Assembly (NCBI RefSeq): GCF_013367775.1
Contig: NZ_CP055157.1
Span: 1,178,001-1,242,000 of the forward strand
DNA: 64,000 bases
Direction: 5' to 3'
From: Microbulbifer sp. YPW1
GTDB lineage: Bacteria; Pseudomonadota; Gammaproteobacteria; Pseudomonadales; Cellvibrionaceae
Shown: in pieces, positions 44,252 to 54,024 of the stretch
Layout of the letters: every line of letters starts with the position of its first letter
How positions within the stretch are numbered: position 1 is the stretch's first letter
Made by a program: the position numbers and the translations under genes
The notes under the pieces: generated by a model
The model's database searches: none
What the model saw: the letters and a program-made list of their open reading frames with translations, nothing else
Told to the model about the DNA's origin: nothing

Positions 44252-44740
44252 ATGGCTATTTACATGAACTTCAACAGCAATGCTCCTGCCGGCAACGTAA
44301 CCGCCAAGGGCTATGAAAACTGGATTGAAGTTGACAGCTTTAACTTCGGTGTAGGCCGTGGCATCAGCATGGAAGCAGGTGCGGTTGCCAACCGTGAAGC
44401 TTCTCGCCCGAGCCTGAGCGAAGTCACTGTAACCAAGCGCATCGATGCGGCTTCCGGCGGCCTGTTCAAGGCCTCTGTAACCGGTGACGAAGGCGTCAAG
44501 GTCGAAATCCACGTTGTACAGACTGGCGCAAACTCCGTTGAGAAGTTTGCCGTCTACACCCTGGAAGACGTAATCATCTCTTCCTACAGCATTTCCGCCT
44601 CTTCCGGCGGCGCGCCCCATGAGTCCATCTCCCTGAGCTTCTCCAAAATTGAAGCCGACCTCAACCACGCGGACAAAACCAACAAGAACCCAAAAAACAT
44701 GCGTGTGGGATACGACCTGTCTACCGCAACTCCGCTGTAA
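44252..44740 (+). CDS. hcp: T6SS tube protein Hcp
   Basis: Hcp, the hexameric ring of the T6SS inner tube, 162 residues. The start MAIYMNFNSNAPAGNVTAKGYENWI, split here as MAIYMNFNSNAPAG and NVTAKGYENWI, with SFNFGVGRGI and the C-terminal NPKNMRVGYDLSTAT fits the Hcp1 family along its full length. There is no extra effector domain. GAGGGA at 44240-44245 supports the ATG. It is the first gene of a rightward block, followed by a stem-loop terminator and then vgrG, so hcp mRNA is probably made in excess over the distal genes. Confidence 0.95.
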   Translation: MAIYMNFNSNAPAGNVTAKGYENWIEVDSFNFGVGRGISMEAGAVANREASRPSLSEVTVTKRIDAASGGLFKASVTGDEGVKVEIHVVQTGANSVEKFAVYTLEDVIISSYSISASSGGAPHESISLSFSKIEADLNHADKTNKNPKNMRVGYDLSTATPL

Positions 44741-44757
44741 TCGGTATATCCGACTCG

Positions 44758-44796
44758 AGCCGATGTGGGTGGCTTTTGCCACGCACATCGGCTTTT
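44758..44796 (+). terminator. stem-loop terminator or attenuator between hcp and vgrG
   Basis: AGCCGATGTGGGTGGC (44758-44773) pairs with GCCACGCACATCGGCT (44778-44793) with one mismatch and a TTTT loop, followed by a short T-run. It would reduce read-through from hcp into vgrG. Confidence 0.75.
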
Positions 44797-44883
44797 GACG
44801 TTCGCACGCTTCAATAGTGCAACGATTTATCTGTGCGATTGAATCAAAGTACCTGCTGGCACCTATAGGGATTTGGGGCTGTT

Positions 44884-46788
44884 ATGTCTTCCATAAATCA
44901 AGACAAACGCATGATTCGGACAAACTGTTCGATCGGCAAAGACACTTTTATCGCCACTGCATTACATGGCGAAGAGCACATATCCAAACCTTACCGCTAC
45001 CAGCTCAAGCTACTCTCCAAGAAGCACGATATCGAGCAAGCAGATATCGTGGGAAAACCATTCACGGCCAGCATTCAGTACTCGGAAAAAGAACGGTATA
45101 TCGACGGGTATGTTACGCATTTCTCAATGCATGATGTGAATTCTGAAGGGATGCGACTGTACATTGCCGTAATACAGCCGGGGTTATGGTTCACTAACCT
45201 TGGTGGGAAAAACCGAATTTTCGAGAAGAAATCAGCGAAGGACATCATCAAAGAGGTCCTCGGTGAGTACAGCAGTGTAATCAAGTTCAGCGATAAAACG
45301 AATGCTGAATATATCACGCGCGCATATTGCACCCAGTTCAATGAAACAGACTTCCAGTTCATTCACCGTCTGATGGCGCAGGAAGGGATCTCCTACTATT
45401 TCAAGCAAAAAAATGGATCTCACGAACTGGTTATCTGCGATAAATATCAAGACTACGATGACTGCATCTCCGACAAAGTGGAATACGACGGTGGTGGCAG
45501 TAATCCGCGCAAGAATTCAGTGAGCAGCTGGCACAGGGACTTTAACTATCATGGCGGCGGCTATGAACTGAAGGACTATAACGAGTTCACTCCCGGAAAG
45601 GACAACCTTCAATCGGTTAAAACAGCCAGCAAACTGAACGGCGTTTCCGATTACATCCAAAATATATACGGCGTAAATCACTTTAAGGTTTCCGGCGACT
45701 CCGAACACGCCTTCCAGGACAGCTACCATAAGGAGCTTGCAAAACGGGCCATTGAGGCTCAGGAAAGTCGTTTCGACATCGGCCACGGCAGCAGTGACTG
45801 TCCGGCGTTGGCCGCAGGTGGCTTTTTCCAGCTCGATCACACCATAAAGTCGGAAAAGGGAAAATACCTGCTCACTTCCGTACGTATCACCGCTACGGAC
45901 AGCAACAGTGATGATACCCACTTCAAGAACACCTTCACTTGTATACCGGACAAGGTAACCCCTCGTCCTGATCCGTTTATCGGCACCAAGCAAATACACG
46001 CACCGCAGGTGGCCGAAGTGCTCAGCGTGAAAGCCACGGAGTCAGCGAGCTCCAAGGACCCTTATACACAGGTCAAGGTGAAATTCCCCTGGAATTCCAA
46101 GCAGAACAGTTGCTGGGTACGGGTAATGCAATCGTTTTCCGGTAAGAATTGGGGGGCCAATTTTGTGCCGAGGGTGGGACAGGAAGTCGTCATCACCTAC
46201 ATCAACGGCGATATGGAACGCCCGCTGGTAACGGGAGCCGTATATAACGGCGACAATACCGGACCCGGTTATACGGCCACACAAAGTGGCTGGAAAACGC
46301 AGTACGACAGCAGCAACTTCAACGAGCTTCGCTTCGACGACAAGCACGAAAACGAAGAAATCTATATGGAGGCGGGAAAAGACCACACTTTCCTTATTCA
46401 TAATGACCAGAGCGGAAAGGTAGAGAACAATCAGTCACTGGAAGTAAAGAATGATCGAGCAATCACGATTACCGACGGAAACGAGACTGTTACACTGAAA
46501 AGCGGCAATCAGTCTATCTCGGTTGATAAAGGTGATCAGTCGATCAAACTAGGCAAGGGCAACCAGATCGTCGATATTGGCGGAAATCAGACGATCAAGG
46601 CAAAGGGCGCTATTTCCGTCACTTCCAGTAAATCAATCGAGTTCAAGGTAGGTGGTAACAGTATCAAGATCGAGCAAGGTGGCATCACCATCAAGGGAAT
46701 CAAGGTGACTTGCAAGGGCTCTGCCACTACGGAAGTCAGCGCCTCTGGAATACTGACTCTTAAAGGCGGTCTTACAAAAATTAACTGA
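44884..46788 (+). CDS. vgrG: T6SS spike protein VgrG
   Basis: VgrG (TssI) trimeric spike of 634 residues. The gp27-like head is followed by the gp5-like OB domain (WVRVMQSFSGKNWGANFVPRVGQEV is split here as WVRVMQSFSGKNWG and ANFVPRVGQEV) and the beta-helical stem, with repeated GNQ-type turns (GNETVTLKSGNQSI, GDQSIKLGKGNQIVDI). It ends at TLKGGLTKIN with no C-terminal effector extension, so it is a structural spike. The AT content is higher than in the neighbouring core genes, as is common for vgrG cassettes. A small gene and a PAAR gene follow in the same direction. Confidence 0.96.
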   Translation: MSSINQDKRMIRTNCSIGKDTFIATALHGEEHISKPYRYQLKLLSKKHDIEQADIVGKPFTASIQYSEKERYIDGYVTHFSMHDVNSEGMRLYIAVIQPGLWFTNLGGKNRIFEKKSAKDIIKEVLGEYSSVIKFSDKTNAEYITRAYCTQFNETDFQFIHRLMAQEGISYYFKQKNGSHELVICDKYQDYDDCISDKVEYDGGGSNPRKNSVSSWHRDFNYHGGGYELKDYNEFTPGKDNLQSVKTASKLNGVSDYIQNIYGVNHFKVSGDSEHAFQDSYHKELAKRAIEAQESRFDIGHGSSDCPALAAGGFFQLDHTIKSEKGKYLLTSVRITATDSNSDDTHFKNTFTCIPDKVTPRPDPFIGTKQIHAPQVAEVLSVKATESASSKDPYTQVKVKFPWNSKQNSCWVRVMQSFSGKNWGANFVPRVGQEVVITYINGDMERPLVTGAVYNGDNTGPGYTATQSGWKTQYDSSNFNELRFDDKHENEEIYMEAGKDHTFLIHNDQSGKVENNQSLEVKNDRAITITDGNETVTLKSGNQSISVDKGDQSIKLGKGNQIVDIGGNQTIKAKGAISVTSSKSIEFKVGGNSIKIEQGGITIKGIKVTCKGSATTEVSASGILTLKGGLTKIN

Positions 46789-46800
46789 CGGATTGCTAGC

Positions 46801-47376
46801 ATGACTGACCTGGTTAAAGTGCAGGCTGCCACTGCCGCCGAGCTACTTCAATTCCTCGAGATCAGCGAGGAAGCCGAACATTTACTGGTTCCCGATACCG
46901 CGCCCGAAGTGAGTATCAACCGACTGGCCGATGCCGGTTTCTACCCGGATGCCATCAAGCTGCTGGCGCTGGGACTGCCCAAGCGTGAATCTGTATGGTG
47001 GGCCTGCCTGTGCGCCAAAGACAGCCAGAATGCCCAGACGGATGAACTCAATCGCAATGCGCTTGCGGCCACAGAGGGTTGGGTGAGAACCCCCAATGAA
47101 GAAAGACGGCAGCTGTGTCGACAGCTGGGGGAACAGACTCGCCACAAAACGGCGGCGAGCTGGGCGGCCACCGCAGCGGCCTGGTCTCACGGTAGCCTGT
47201 CGCCCGCCGGAGAACCCGCCATTGAGCCGCCAGCACATCTGTATGCGCATGCGGTGGCCGGCAGTGTCACTTTGGCTGCTGTACATACCGATCCCATCAG
47301 CCCGGAGAAACTACTCGCGCAGTTTTTACAGAGAGGGCTGGATCTGGCACGCGGTGGTACTGGAAAGTCCGCGTGA
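46801..47376 (+). CDS. DUF6931-like T6SS-associated protein
   Basis: Soluble protein of 191 residues, mostly helical and Ala/Leu-rich, with no signal peptide. The central WWACLCAKDSQ motif, ATEGWVRTPNEERRQL and AHAVAGSVTLAAVHTDP look like a small family that I associate with T6SS loci (DUF6931), but that assignment is from memory. It lies 12 bases after vgrG and 54 before PAAR. That position, between spike and tip genes, is typical of an adaptor or chaperone that loads a cargo. No effector gene is present in the block. The ATG at 46801 is accepted. Confidence 0.6.
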   Translation: MTDLVKVQAATAAELLQFLEISEEAEHLLVPDTAPEVSINRLADAGFYPDAIKLLALGLPKRESVWWACLCAKDSQNAQTDELNRNALAATEGWVRTPNEERRQLCRQLGEQTRHKTAASWAATAAAWSHGSLSPAGEPAIEPPAHLYAHAVAGSVTLAAVHTDPISPEKLLAQFLQRGLDLARGGTGKSA

Positions 47377-47430
47377 TGTTTATCGAGCAGCGCATGCTCT
47401 ACTTTATTCAACCGAGTGCAGGAGAAGGTT

Positions 47431-47724
47431 ATGAGTAAACCCGCAGCCCGGCTTACCGACATGCACACCTGCCCGATGGTAACCGGCACCGTGCCTCATG
47501 TGGGCGGGCCGATTCTCGGCCCCGGTGCGCCCACTGTACTGATCGGTAATATGCCGGCCGCCAATATGGGGACTAGCTGTGTCTGTGTTGGCCCACCAGA
47601 CTCTATCGTGAGCGGCAGCGCTACGGTATTGATCAACAACAAGCCCGCTGCCCGAATGGGTGACTCCACCGCTCATGGCGGTGTGATCATCCTGGGCTGC
47701 CCCACGGTACTGATCGGCGGTTGA
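47431..47724 (+). CDS. PAAR-domain spike tip protein
   Basis: PAAR protein of 97 residues, capping the VgrG spike. Three PAAR-type repeats with AARLTDMHTC, GPGAPTVLIGNMPAANMGTSC and SATVLINNKPAARMGDSTAHGG (split here as SATVLINNKPAA and RMGDSTAHGG) supply the Zn-binding Cys and His residues. It is a bare tip with no extra domain. The ATG at 47431 has GGAGAAGG directly upstream. A bidirectional terminator follows at 47738. Confidence 0.95.
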   Translation: MSKPAARLTDMHTCPMVTGTVPHVGGPILGPGAPTVLIGNMPAANMGTSCVCVGPPDSIVSGSATVLINNKPAARMGDSTAHGGVIILGCPTVLIGG

Positions 47725-47737
47725 TCTGCAAAAAAAA

Positions 47738-47762
47738 GCCCTGCTTAGCAGGGCATTTTTTT
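47738..47762. terminator. bidirectional terminator between PAAR and clpV
   Basis: GCCCTGC (47738-47744) and GCAGGGC (47748-47754) pair around TTA, with seven T on the right and an A-run on the left, so it terminates both convergent T6SS transcripts. Confidence 0.92.
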
Positions 47763-47792
47763 ACTTGGGGTCTGGCTTCAGCTCAAAGGGCT

Positions 47793-50456
47793 TCAGCTAA
47801 GCGAATAACTGAAGTCACCCTCCTCTGTGGCCCCCACATGCACCTGACGAATATCTTCACCCTTCGCCATTCTATTCAGACATTCACTCGCCAGTGACGG
47901 CAGCAGTGTACGGTTGAGAATTACCTCGATGTTCCGCGCACCGGTATCCGCCTCCTGACAACGGGCAACGATATTGACCAGTACATCGTCGTCATAACTG
48001 AAGCTGGCTCCGTAATGCTCCTTCACACGCTTCCCAATACGGCGCATATTGATCTTGCAGATTTCCACCAGGTTTTCATCATCCAGCGGGTAATAGGCAA
48101 CCACATTGGCGCGACCGAGAAATGCCGGCTTGAATTTCTGCAGAAGGTGCGGACGGATATTGTCCAGCAGCACCTCAGGATCCGGCTTTTCTTCAACCTG
48201 ATTGAAGATTGCGCGGATCGCATCCTCACCCGCATTGGAAGTCATGATGATCAGCGTATTCTTGAAGTCGATATCGCGGCCTTCACCATCCTTGATAGTG
48301 CCCTTGTCGAACAGGTTGTAAAAGATATCCTGTACACCGGGATGCGCCTTTTCCATTTCATCCAGCAATATCACAGAGTATGGCTTGCGCCGCGCGGCCT
48401 CAGTCAGTACACCGCCCTCACCGTATCCGACATAGCCGGGAGGTGATCCGAGCAGCATGGAGACTTTGTGCTCCTCCTTGAACTCGGACATATTGATGGT
48501 GGTGATATTTTGCTCACCCCCGAACAGCTCGTCTGCCAGCGCCAGTGCCGTCTCGGTTTTACCCACGCCACTGGTACCACAGAACAGGAAAACGCCCACG
48601 GGCTTGCGCGGGTCGGTAAGGCCAGCGCGGGAAGTGCGCACCGCCTGTGCAACGGCGTCCAGTGCGTGGGGCTGACCGATGACCCGTTGATTGAGCCTCT
48701 CAGCAAGCGTCTGCACCGCTTCAATTTCATTACTGACCATTTTGCCGACCGGTATCCCGGTCCAGTTGGCAATGACCTCGGCAATAGACTGCTCGTCTAC
48801 CGCCGACTGCATCAGTGGCGTTTCTCCCTGGATCTCCTGCAACTGCTCTGTGAGAGTTTGTAACTGCTGCTTGAAATCCTCCAGCGCCGAGGCATCAACG
48901 GCACTATCACTACCAGAGAGCTGCTTGGAATACTCTTCATCGATTTGGTCGCGCAGGGTACGGATCTCTGCAATCAGTTCCTGCTCCTGCTGCAGTTGAC
49001 TTTGCAAACGATCCAGCTGCTGCTGCGCTTCCTGCTGTTCCAGCTGCAGTTGCTGAATCGCATCTTCGTGCACACCAGTCGCGGCATTTTCGCGCTGCAG
49101 TTTTTCAATGGTGCGGGTGCTGCTGGCGACAATGCGCTGCATATCCTCGATTGCACCCGGAGTAGAGGACTGACTCAGGGCGACGCGCGCGCACGCCGTG
49201 TCGAGCAGGCTCACCGATTTATCGGGTAGCTGTCTTCCGGGGATATAACGATGAGAAAGCTTGACCGACGCGACCACGGCCTCATCCAGAATGCGCACCT
49301 TGTGGTGAGATTCAAGGCTGGGCGCGATACCCCGCATCATATCCACGGCTTTCTGTTCGTCTGGCTCTTCGACTTTGACTACCTGGAAGCGGCGGGTAAG
49401 TGCCGGGTCGCGCTCAAAGTATTTCTTGTACTCTGCCCAGGTGGTGGCAGCGATAGTACGCAATTCGCCCCGCGCCAGAGCAGGCTTTAACAGGTTGGCG
49501 GCATCGCCCTGTCCTTCCTTGCCGCCCGCACCAATCATGGTATGGGCTTCGTCGATAAACAGGATGATCGGTGACGCCGAAGCTCTCACTTCTTCAATTA
49601 CGGACTTCAGACGATTTTCGAACTCCCCTTTTACGCTGGCGCCGGCTTGCAGCAGGCCCAGATCCAGGGTTCGCACAGTGACATCGCGCAGTGGCGTCGG
49701 AACATCACCGCTGGCGATACGCAGTGCGAACCCTTCGACCACAGCGGTTTTACCCACGCCAGCTTCGCCGGTAAGAATCGGGTTATTCTGGCGGCGGCGG
49801 GTAAGAATATCGATACACTGGCGAATTTCCTCATCGCGCCCGAGTACGGGGTCGATTTCTCCATCGCGAGCGCGCTGGGTCAGGTTAACCGTATATTTAT
49901 CCAGCGCCGGCGCCTTGCTCGCGGCAACCGCAACCTGGGCGCCATCTGCGCTGTGCTCCGCGCCGCTTACCGCGCTGGACTCTCCACTGTGGCCAAACAT
50001 GGCCCGAGCGGTTTCGCGGATTGACTCGGGAGCGATACTTTTCAGTTCCGGGCAGGACTCCAATAGCTGGCGACGAGAGGCTTCTTCCAGCAACAGCGCC
50101 GCGAGCAAATGTCCTGAACTTACCGCTCGGTGGCCAAAATCGATGGACGCCAGAATCCAGCAGTTTTTCGCGGCCTCGACAATACTGGGCGACAATGCCG
50201 CCGGCCGACTGCTGCCGGACTTGAAACGGGCGATGGCACCGGCCAGTTGCTTGGCGAGATTCGAGGGATTGACGTCGTGTTTTTCCAACAGGTGGTAGAA
50301 ATCAGTATCCGATTGATCCAATAGTTTCAGCAGCCAGTGCTCTAGCTCAACATTGTACTGACTTTGCGCCAGACAGAGGCCCGCTGCACCCTCAAGCGAT
50401 TCGCGCATGACGGGCGTCATGGTATCCACGAGCCTTTTTAGATCCACGTTGATCAT
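47793..50456 (-). CDS. clpV: T6SS AAA+ ATPase ClpV (TssH)
   Basis: ClpV, the hexameric Hsp100 ATPase of 887 residues that disassembles the contracted sheath. An N-terminal sheath-binding domain (about 1-160) is followed by AAA+ domain 1 with Walker A GEAGVGKTA, a coiled-coil middle domain (about 430-540, shorter than in ClpB) and AAA+ domain 2 with Walker A GTSGVGKTE. The C-terminus is short. It is the last gene of the leftward T6SS operon, 69 bases after tssG, and converges on the PAAR block at a shared terminator. Confidence 0.96.
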   Translation of the reverse strand: MINVDLKRLVDTMTPVMRESLEGAAGLCLAQSQYNVELEHWLLKLLDQSDTDFYHLLEKHDVNPSNLAKQLAGAIARFKSGSSRPAALSPSIVEAAKNCWILASIDFGHRAVSSGHLLAALLLEEASRRQLLESCPELKSIAPESIRETARAMFGHSGESSAVSGAEHSADGAQVAVAASKAPALDKYTVNLTQRARDGEIDPVLGRDEEIRQCIDILTRRRQNNPILTGEAGVGKTAVVEGFALRIASGDVPTPLRDVTVRTLDLGLLQAGASVKGEFENRLKSVIEEVRASASPIILFIDEAHTMIGAGGKEGQGDAANLLKPALARGELRTIAATTWAEYKKYFERDPALTRRFQVVKVEEPDEQKAVDMMRGIAPSLESHHKVRILDEAVVASVKLSHRYIPGRQLPDKSVSLLDTACARVALSQSSTPGAIEDMQRIVASSTRTIEKLQRENAATGVHEDAIQQLQLEQQEAQQQLDRLQSQLQQEQELIAEIRTLRDQIDEEYSKQLSGSDSAVDASALEDFKQQLQTLTEQLQEIQGETPLMQSAVDEQSIAEVIANWTGIPVGKMVSNEIEAVQTLAERLNQRVIGQPHALDAVAQAVRTSRAGLTDPRKPVGVFLFCGTSGVGKTETALALADELFGGEQNITTINMSEFKEEHKVSMLLGSPPGYVGYGEGGVLTEAARRKPYSVILLDEMEKAHPGVQDIFYNLFDKGTIKDGEGRDIDFKNTLIIMTSNAGEDAIRAIFNQVEEKPDPEVLLDNIRPHLLQKFKPAFLGRANVVAYYPLDDENLVEICKINMRRIGKRVKEHYGASFSYDDDVLVNIVARCQEADTGARNIEVILNRTLLPSLASECLNRMAKGEDIRQVHVGATEEGDFSYSLS

Positions 50457-50525
50457 AATATTATTTCCCTCAGTTTATTCCCTGTTATTTCACAAGTGAT
50501 CACTGTCGCCTTTTGGCTTCCACTG

Positions 50526-51749
50526 TTATGCCGCAGGCAACGCCTCTTCTGGTGACATTTGATCCGCACTCAAACTAACCACTACCTTTTCATCCTGGTC
50601 CTGATCGCTGGCCATATGTGTGTTCCAGCCTAATAGCGGCTGGTGGCTGTCATCTCCGGTGAGCTGAACCGGTGAGACCTGGCTGGTATACAAGGTGGCT
50701 GAAATTTCAAAGTCCATTTCAATACCTGCACTCAACTGGATAAATGATTTCAGTGCTTCCAGTTTTTCAGAACCAGGGGCAATGGCCATATGCTCCTCGT
50801 AATCCAGTGGTTCGATTACGATGCGGAATTTATTCTGAGCCTGGAAGCACTGCGTTCCGAGAATCGTGTCAGTGCCCAAGCGATTGTTGACCCCTAGCGG
50901 ATACCGTGGTCCTGGCAATCGGGTGAGCACATCTTCGGGCAGATCGTCCCACTGTCCCTGGAACTGCTCGACCGAAACCTTCAGACCAAAATATTGGCGG
51001 ATCATACTTTCCAGCGCCGCTGCGGAGCACTGCTGTCGCCCCAAGTGCCCGGCCATGCCGTAAAGAACATCGTCCGGGATCGGCATCCGGTATCGAAGCT
51101 CGCTGGTACCCAGCCCAGCAATGGATGCCAGCGCTTGGCTGAATAAATCCGGCTCTCTCGCCTTGCGCAGCTTTGCCGACTCGTAATTGACCGGCAGCTG
51201 GTATTTTTGCCACGCGCGATAGAACAAAGAGATATTGCGGTGGTGGAAAATATCCAGAAAGTCCCGCAGTGCCGTGTTCTTTTCGCGCAGTTCACGGTGT
51301 ACCACCTCCGTCAGGTAGTAGGGCATAACCCCCTGACTACCCACGAGGCCACCGAAGCCAACTTCCATGCTCCACTGCTTTTCCGGGGCCGTATCTTCAG
51401 TGTTCAGGGAGTCCCGACCGTCTTTATCGCGCTCTGCATCACCTCTCTGGCGTGTGGAGAATGGTGCGGAAATTTCACGCTCTTCGATTCGGATTACATC
51501 CGAGGCGACGAACGACAGCGAGGACTGCGCTTTAAAACGCAATATCTCCCGCGCCGGCGGCGCGGCACTGGCTAGCGGCTCGCGAGCAAATACTTCGCCC
51601 GCCGCGGCAATATCGGAATCTTCACCCTGCTGCTCGATAAGAACCGCGCGCTCCAGGGTCCGCACCGCCTGAAAAAATTCAAAGCGATACGGCTCCTCGC
51701 GAAGCCGCTGGATTACACTAACGCTTTGTCGCCGGCGCGTGGAGGCCAT
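50526..51749 (-). CDS. tssG: T6SS baseplate protein TssG
   Basis: TssG, baseplate wedge subunit of 407 residues, somewhat longer than usual for the family. It shows the family's N-terminal RFEFFQAVRTLER motif and EVGFGGLVGSQGVMPYYLTEVV (split here as EVGFGGLVGSQG and VMPYYLTEVV). A charged insert at about 95-125 (RQRGDAERDKDGRD) may account for the extra length. It overlaps the end of tssF by 37 bases, the normal arrangement for translational coupling. Confidence 0.92.
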   Translation of the reverse strand: MASTRRRQSVSVIQRLREEPYRFEFFQAVRTLERAVLIEQQGEDSDIAAAGEVFAREPLASAAPPAREILRFKAQSSLSFVASDVIRIEEREISAPFSTRQRGDAERDKDGRDSLNTEDTAPEKQWSMEVGFGGLVGSQGVMPYYLTEVVHRELREKNTALRDFLDIFHHRNISLFYRAWQKYQLPVNYESAKLRKAREPDLFSQALASIAGLGTSELRYRMPIPDDVLYGMAGHLGRQQCSAAALESMIRQYFGLKVSVEQFQGQWDDLPEDVLTRLPGPRYPLGVNNRLGTDTILGTQCFQAQNKFRIVIEPLDYEEHMAIAPGSEKLEALKSFIQLSAGIEMDFEISATLYTSQVSPVQLTGDDSHQPLLGWNTHMASDQDQDEKVVVSLSADQMSPEEALPAA

Positions 51750-53542
51750 CTTTTCAGTTCTCCATCTCGATCGCTCAATTTGGCAATCAGTCTGGTAAAG
51801 GAATTAATTGAGCAGTAGAGCCCGAGGAAGCGTTCGATCACGCTGGCGAATAGCAGGGGCGAAGTACCTGCAAGCATCATCGAATCAAACTCGACGGTGA
51901 CCTCGGTACCACGACACAAGACCACACTGCTATCTACCTGAATCGGCGCCGTGATAGGACGGGTTTCGAGCTGCAGGAGCGACTCGATCATGTTGCGGGT
52001 ACTGCCGGAATTGCGGAAATCGTAAAGCCGCAGTATCTCTTTCAGTACATCCACACCACCGGTATTGCTCAGGGAAAGATGGTTCAGGTTAAGGTGAGAA
52101 ATCAGTCTCCAGTAAGCGCGATCCCGCCTCGGTGGGCGAATAGTAGCGGTGGGGGCAACTGGACAACTGATCCGTTTTGCCGGCGCATCGCCATCGACGA
52201 TAGACAGATATGGCTGAGCATTGCCGGAAGGTAATTTTTTCGGCAGATTGCGATTGGTACAGGTAAGTTTCAGCCCCAGGGTCTGCTGATCCGCGTCGTA
52301 CGGATTGAAATCCAGATCCACCAGCATGATATCGACTTCAGTGGCCTGCTCATTGCGGTGCTCACCCTCGATCACATCCCGTCGACGCGAGTACCAGAAT
52401 GCGGATTTCCCATCAGAAGAATGGCTGTGCTGAATACCATAGAACGGACGGTATCGGGTACTTTCTCCCCCGGCATTGGTGGAGCTGACCGCATCTATCG
52501 AATACACCTCAAGACCATCACTGCGCCGCACATCGGGAATCACGTGGTAGCTGTACTCTTCCTGAGTAACCGGAATCGGATCAGCACTGTGGTCGAACAG
52601 ATTGACCACCGGGGTACAACCCAGGCAGAACATGGTCGGCGACAGCTGTTTTTCCAGCTCGTCGTGGGACTCCGACAGGTAGATATAGAGGTTCAGTGTG
52701 TCGCCGTACTTATCGCTGATTGCCCCTGCAAGACCATCCACGTCGATAAACTGGAACTTCTCGGGAAATGCGAAATACTCGGTGAGCAGGCGGTAGCCGA
52801 GAAATGCCGAGTCCGGATACGGCAATAGCCCCTCATCCGGACCCAGTCCCACCTGCTTTAAGGCATCCGCGTCAAGAAACACCGGATTGGGATCCCCTTC
52901 ACCCGTCGCAACGACGAGCTTTACACATTTCGTCAGAATCAGGTCGTAAAGGTCATAGATGTGACTCGGCTGACCCTTCAGAAAGAAACGCAGACGGCTT
53001 GGTTTGAGTTCGCCGAAGCTCACATCCTCGCTGAACGTCTTCAGCGATAGCTTGAGTACCGCATTGGCACCGGAGATGTCATTACAGCCCGGAGCGATAA
53101 ATGGCCTCGGCATCAAGCTGGCGCTCTCTGCCTGAAACGGACATACGTCTACGGGATACCGACTGGTAAACCGACAAGTCTGGCCCTGAAAGCTCTCGGA
53201 CTCCAGTACAAGGTCTTTTTCGAGTTGGACGATGCCATCCAGATCCGATTCTGGTTCGAACTGAATGATCGCGCATGACGGGATCGGACGCAGGTAATGG
53301 GGATACAGGGTTTCCAGAATCGCGTCTGTCAGTTCCGGGAAATCATCACTCAGCTTCTGTTGCACACGCGCGTTCATATATGCGAAGCCAGACAGCAGAC
53401 GCGCCACCAGCGGGTCATCTACCGTATCGGTGTCCAGCTGCAGGCGCGCCGCCGCTGCCGGGTGCATACGTGCAAACTCGCCGGCAGTCTGCTGTACGAA
53501 CGCCAGTTCGCGCTCATAAAGGTCTATCAGTTTTTCTGTCAT
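51713..53542 (-). CDS. tssF: T6SS baseplate protein TssF
   Basis: TssF, baseplate wedge subunit of 609 residues. The N-terminus LIDLYERELAFVQQTAGEFA and DPLVARLLSGFAYMNARV are characteristic, as are IPSCAIIQFEP and a long beta-rich remainder. The start is ATG at 53542, sharing one base with the tssE stop (TAATG). It overlaps tssG by 37 bases. Each TssF pairs with TssG in a 2:1 complex, and the adjacent genes fit that. Confidence 0.94.
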   Translation of the reverse strand: MTEKLIDLYERELAFVQQTAGEFARMHPAAAARLQLDTDTVDDPLVARLLSGFAYMNARVQQKLSDDFPELTDAILETLYPHYLRPIPSCAIIQFEPESDLDGIVQLEKDLVLESESFQGQTCRFTSRYPVDVCPFQAESASLMPRPFIAPGCNDISGANAVLKLSLKTFSEDVSFGELKPSRLRFFLKGQPSHIYDLYDLILTKCVKLVVATGEGDPNPVFLDADALKQVGLGPDEGLLPYPDSAFLGYRLLTEYFAFPEKFQFIDVDGLAGAISDKYGDTLNLYIYLSESHDELEKQLSPTMFCLGCTPVVNLFDHSADPIPVTQEEYSYHVIPDVRRSDGLEVYSIDAVSSTNAGGESTRYRPFYGIQHSHSSDGKSAFWYSRRRDVIEGEHRNEQATEVDIMLVDLDFNPYDADQQTLGLKLTCTNRNLPKKLPSGNAQPYLSIVDGDAPAKRISCPVAPTATIRPPRRDRAYWRLISHLNLNHLSLSNTGGVDVLKEILRLYDFRNSGSTRNMIESLLQLETRPITAPIQVDSSVVLCRGTEVTVEFDSMMLAGTSPLLFASVIERFLGLYCSINSFTRLIAKLSDRDGELKRWPPRAGDKALV

Positions 53543-54024
53543 TATCGCACCTCTGACACATCGACCAGTTGCGTGACCGGATTCAATGCAGAATCGAACA
53601 CGATGACCTCCGATGCCGGGTTTACATGTAAAACGGCTTCCACCCGGAACCGTATACTGGGATCCTCGACGTCGATATTTTCCTGGGTATTCACCTTGAC
53701 CGAACTGATCCTCGGCTCGTAGCGGAGGATAGTGCGTTCGATATCTCGGCAAAATTTTCGGCGACTTTCTCCGGACGTGAGGTTTACCGTGGATAAATCC
53801 GGCAGGCCGTAATTGATATTTGAATCGTCGAGATGCTCGTGCCCCTCCGGGGCGGACAGGCACCGGTAGCGTGTATTGAACAGGAACTCGAGGTCCCGTC
53901 TCACACCTTCCCGCAGCTGACGCAACACCTGGTGGGGGCGGTGAATATCCATGTTGCCTGAGGAATCTAGCAGGCGATCCAGAAGCGGTGCCAGCAATCG
54001 CTTCTCGTGTGTGGACTGGCTCAT
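53542..54024 (-). CDS. tssE: T6SS baseplate protein TssE (gp25-like)
   Basis: TssE, the gp25-like baseplate protein of 160 residues that nucleates sheath assembly. It contains RDLEFLFNTR, NYGLPDLSTVNL and the gp25 motif ERTILRYEPRI. The start is ATG at 54024, which shares one base with the tssC2 stop (TGATG); a TTG just upstream is a weaker choice. Its stop overlaps the tssF start by one base, so the run tssC2-tssE-tssF is translationally linked. Confidence 0.92.
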   Translation of the reverse strand: MSQSTHEKRLLAPLLDRLLDSSGNMDIHRPHQVLRQLREGVRRDLEFLFNTRYRCLSAPEGHEHLDDSNINYGLPDLSTVNLTSGESRRKFCRDIERTILRYEPRISSVKVNTQENIDVEDPSIRFRVEAVLHVNPASEVIVFDSALNPVTQLVDVSEVR

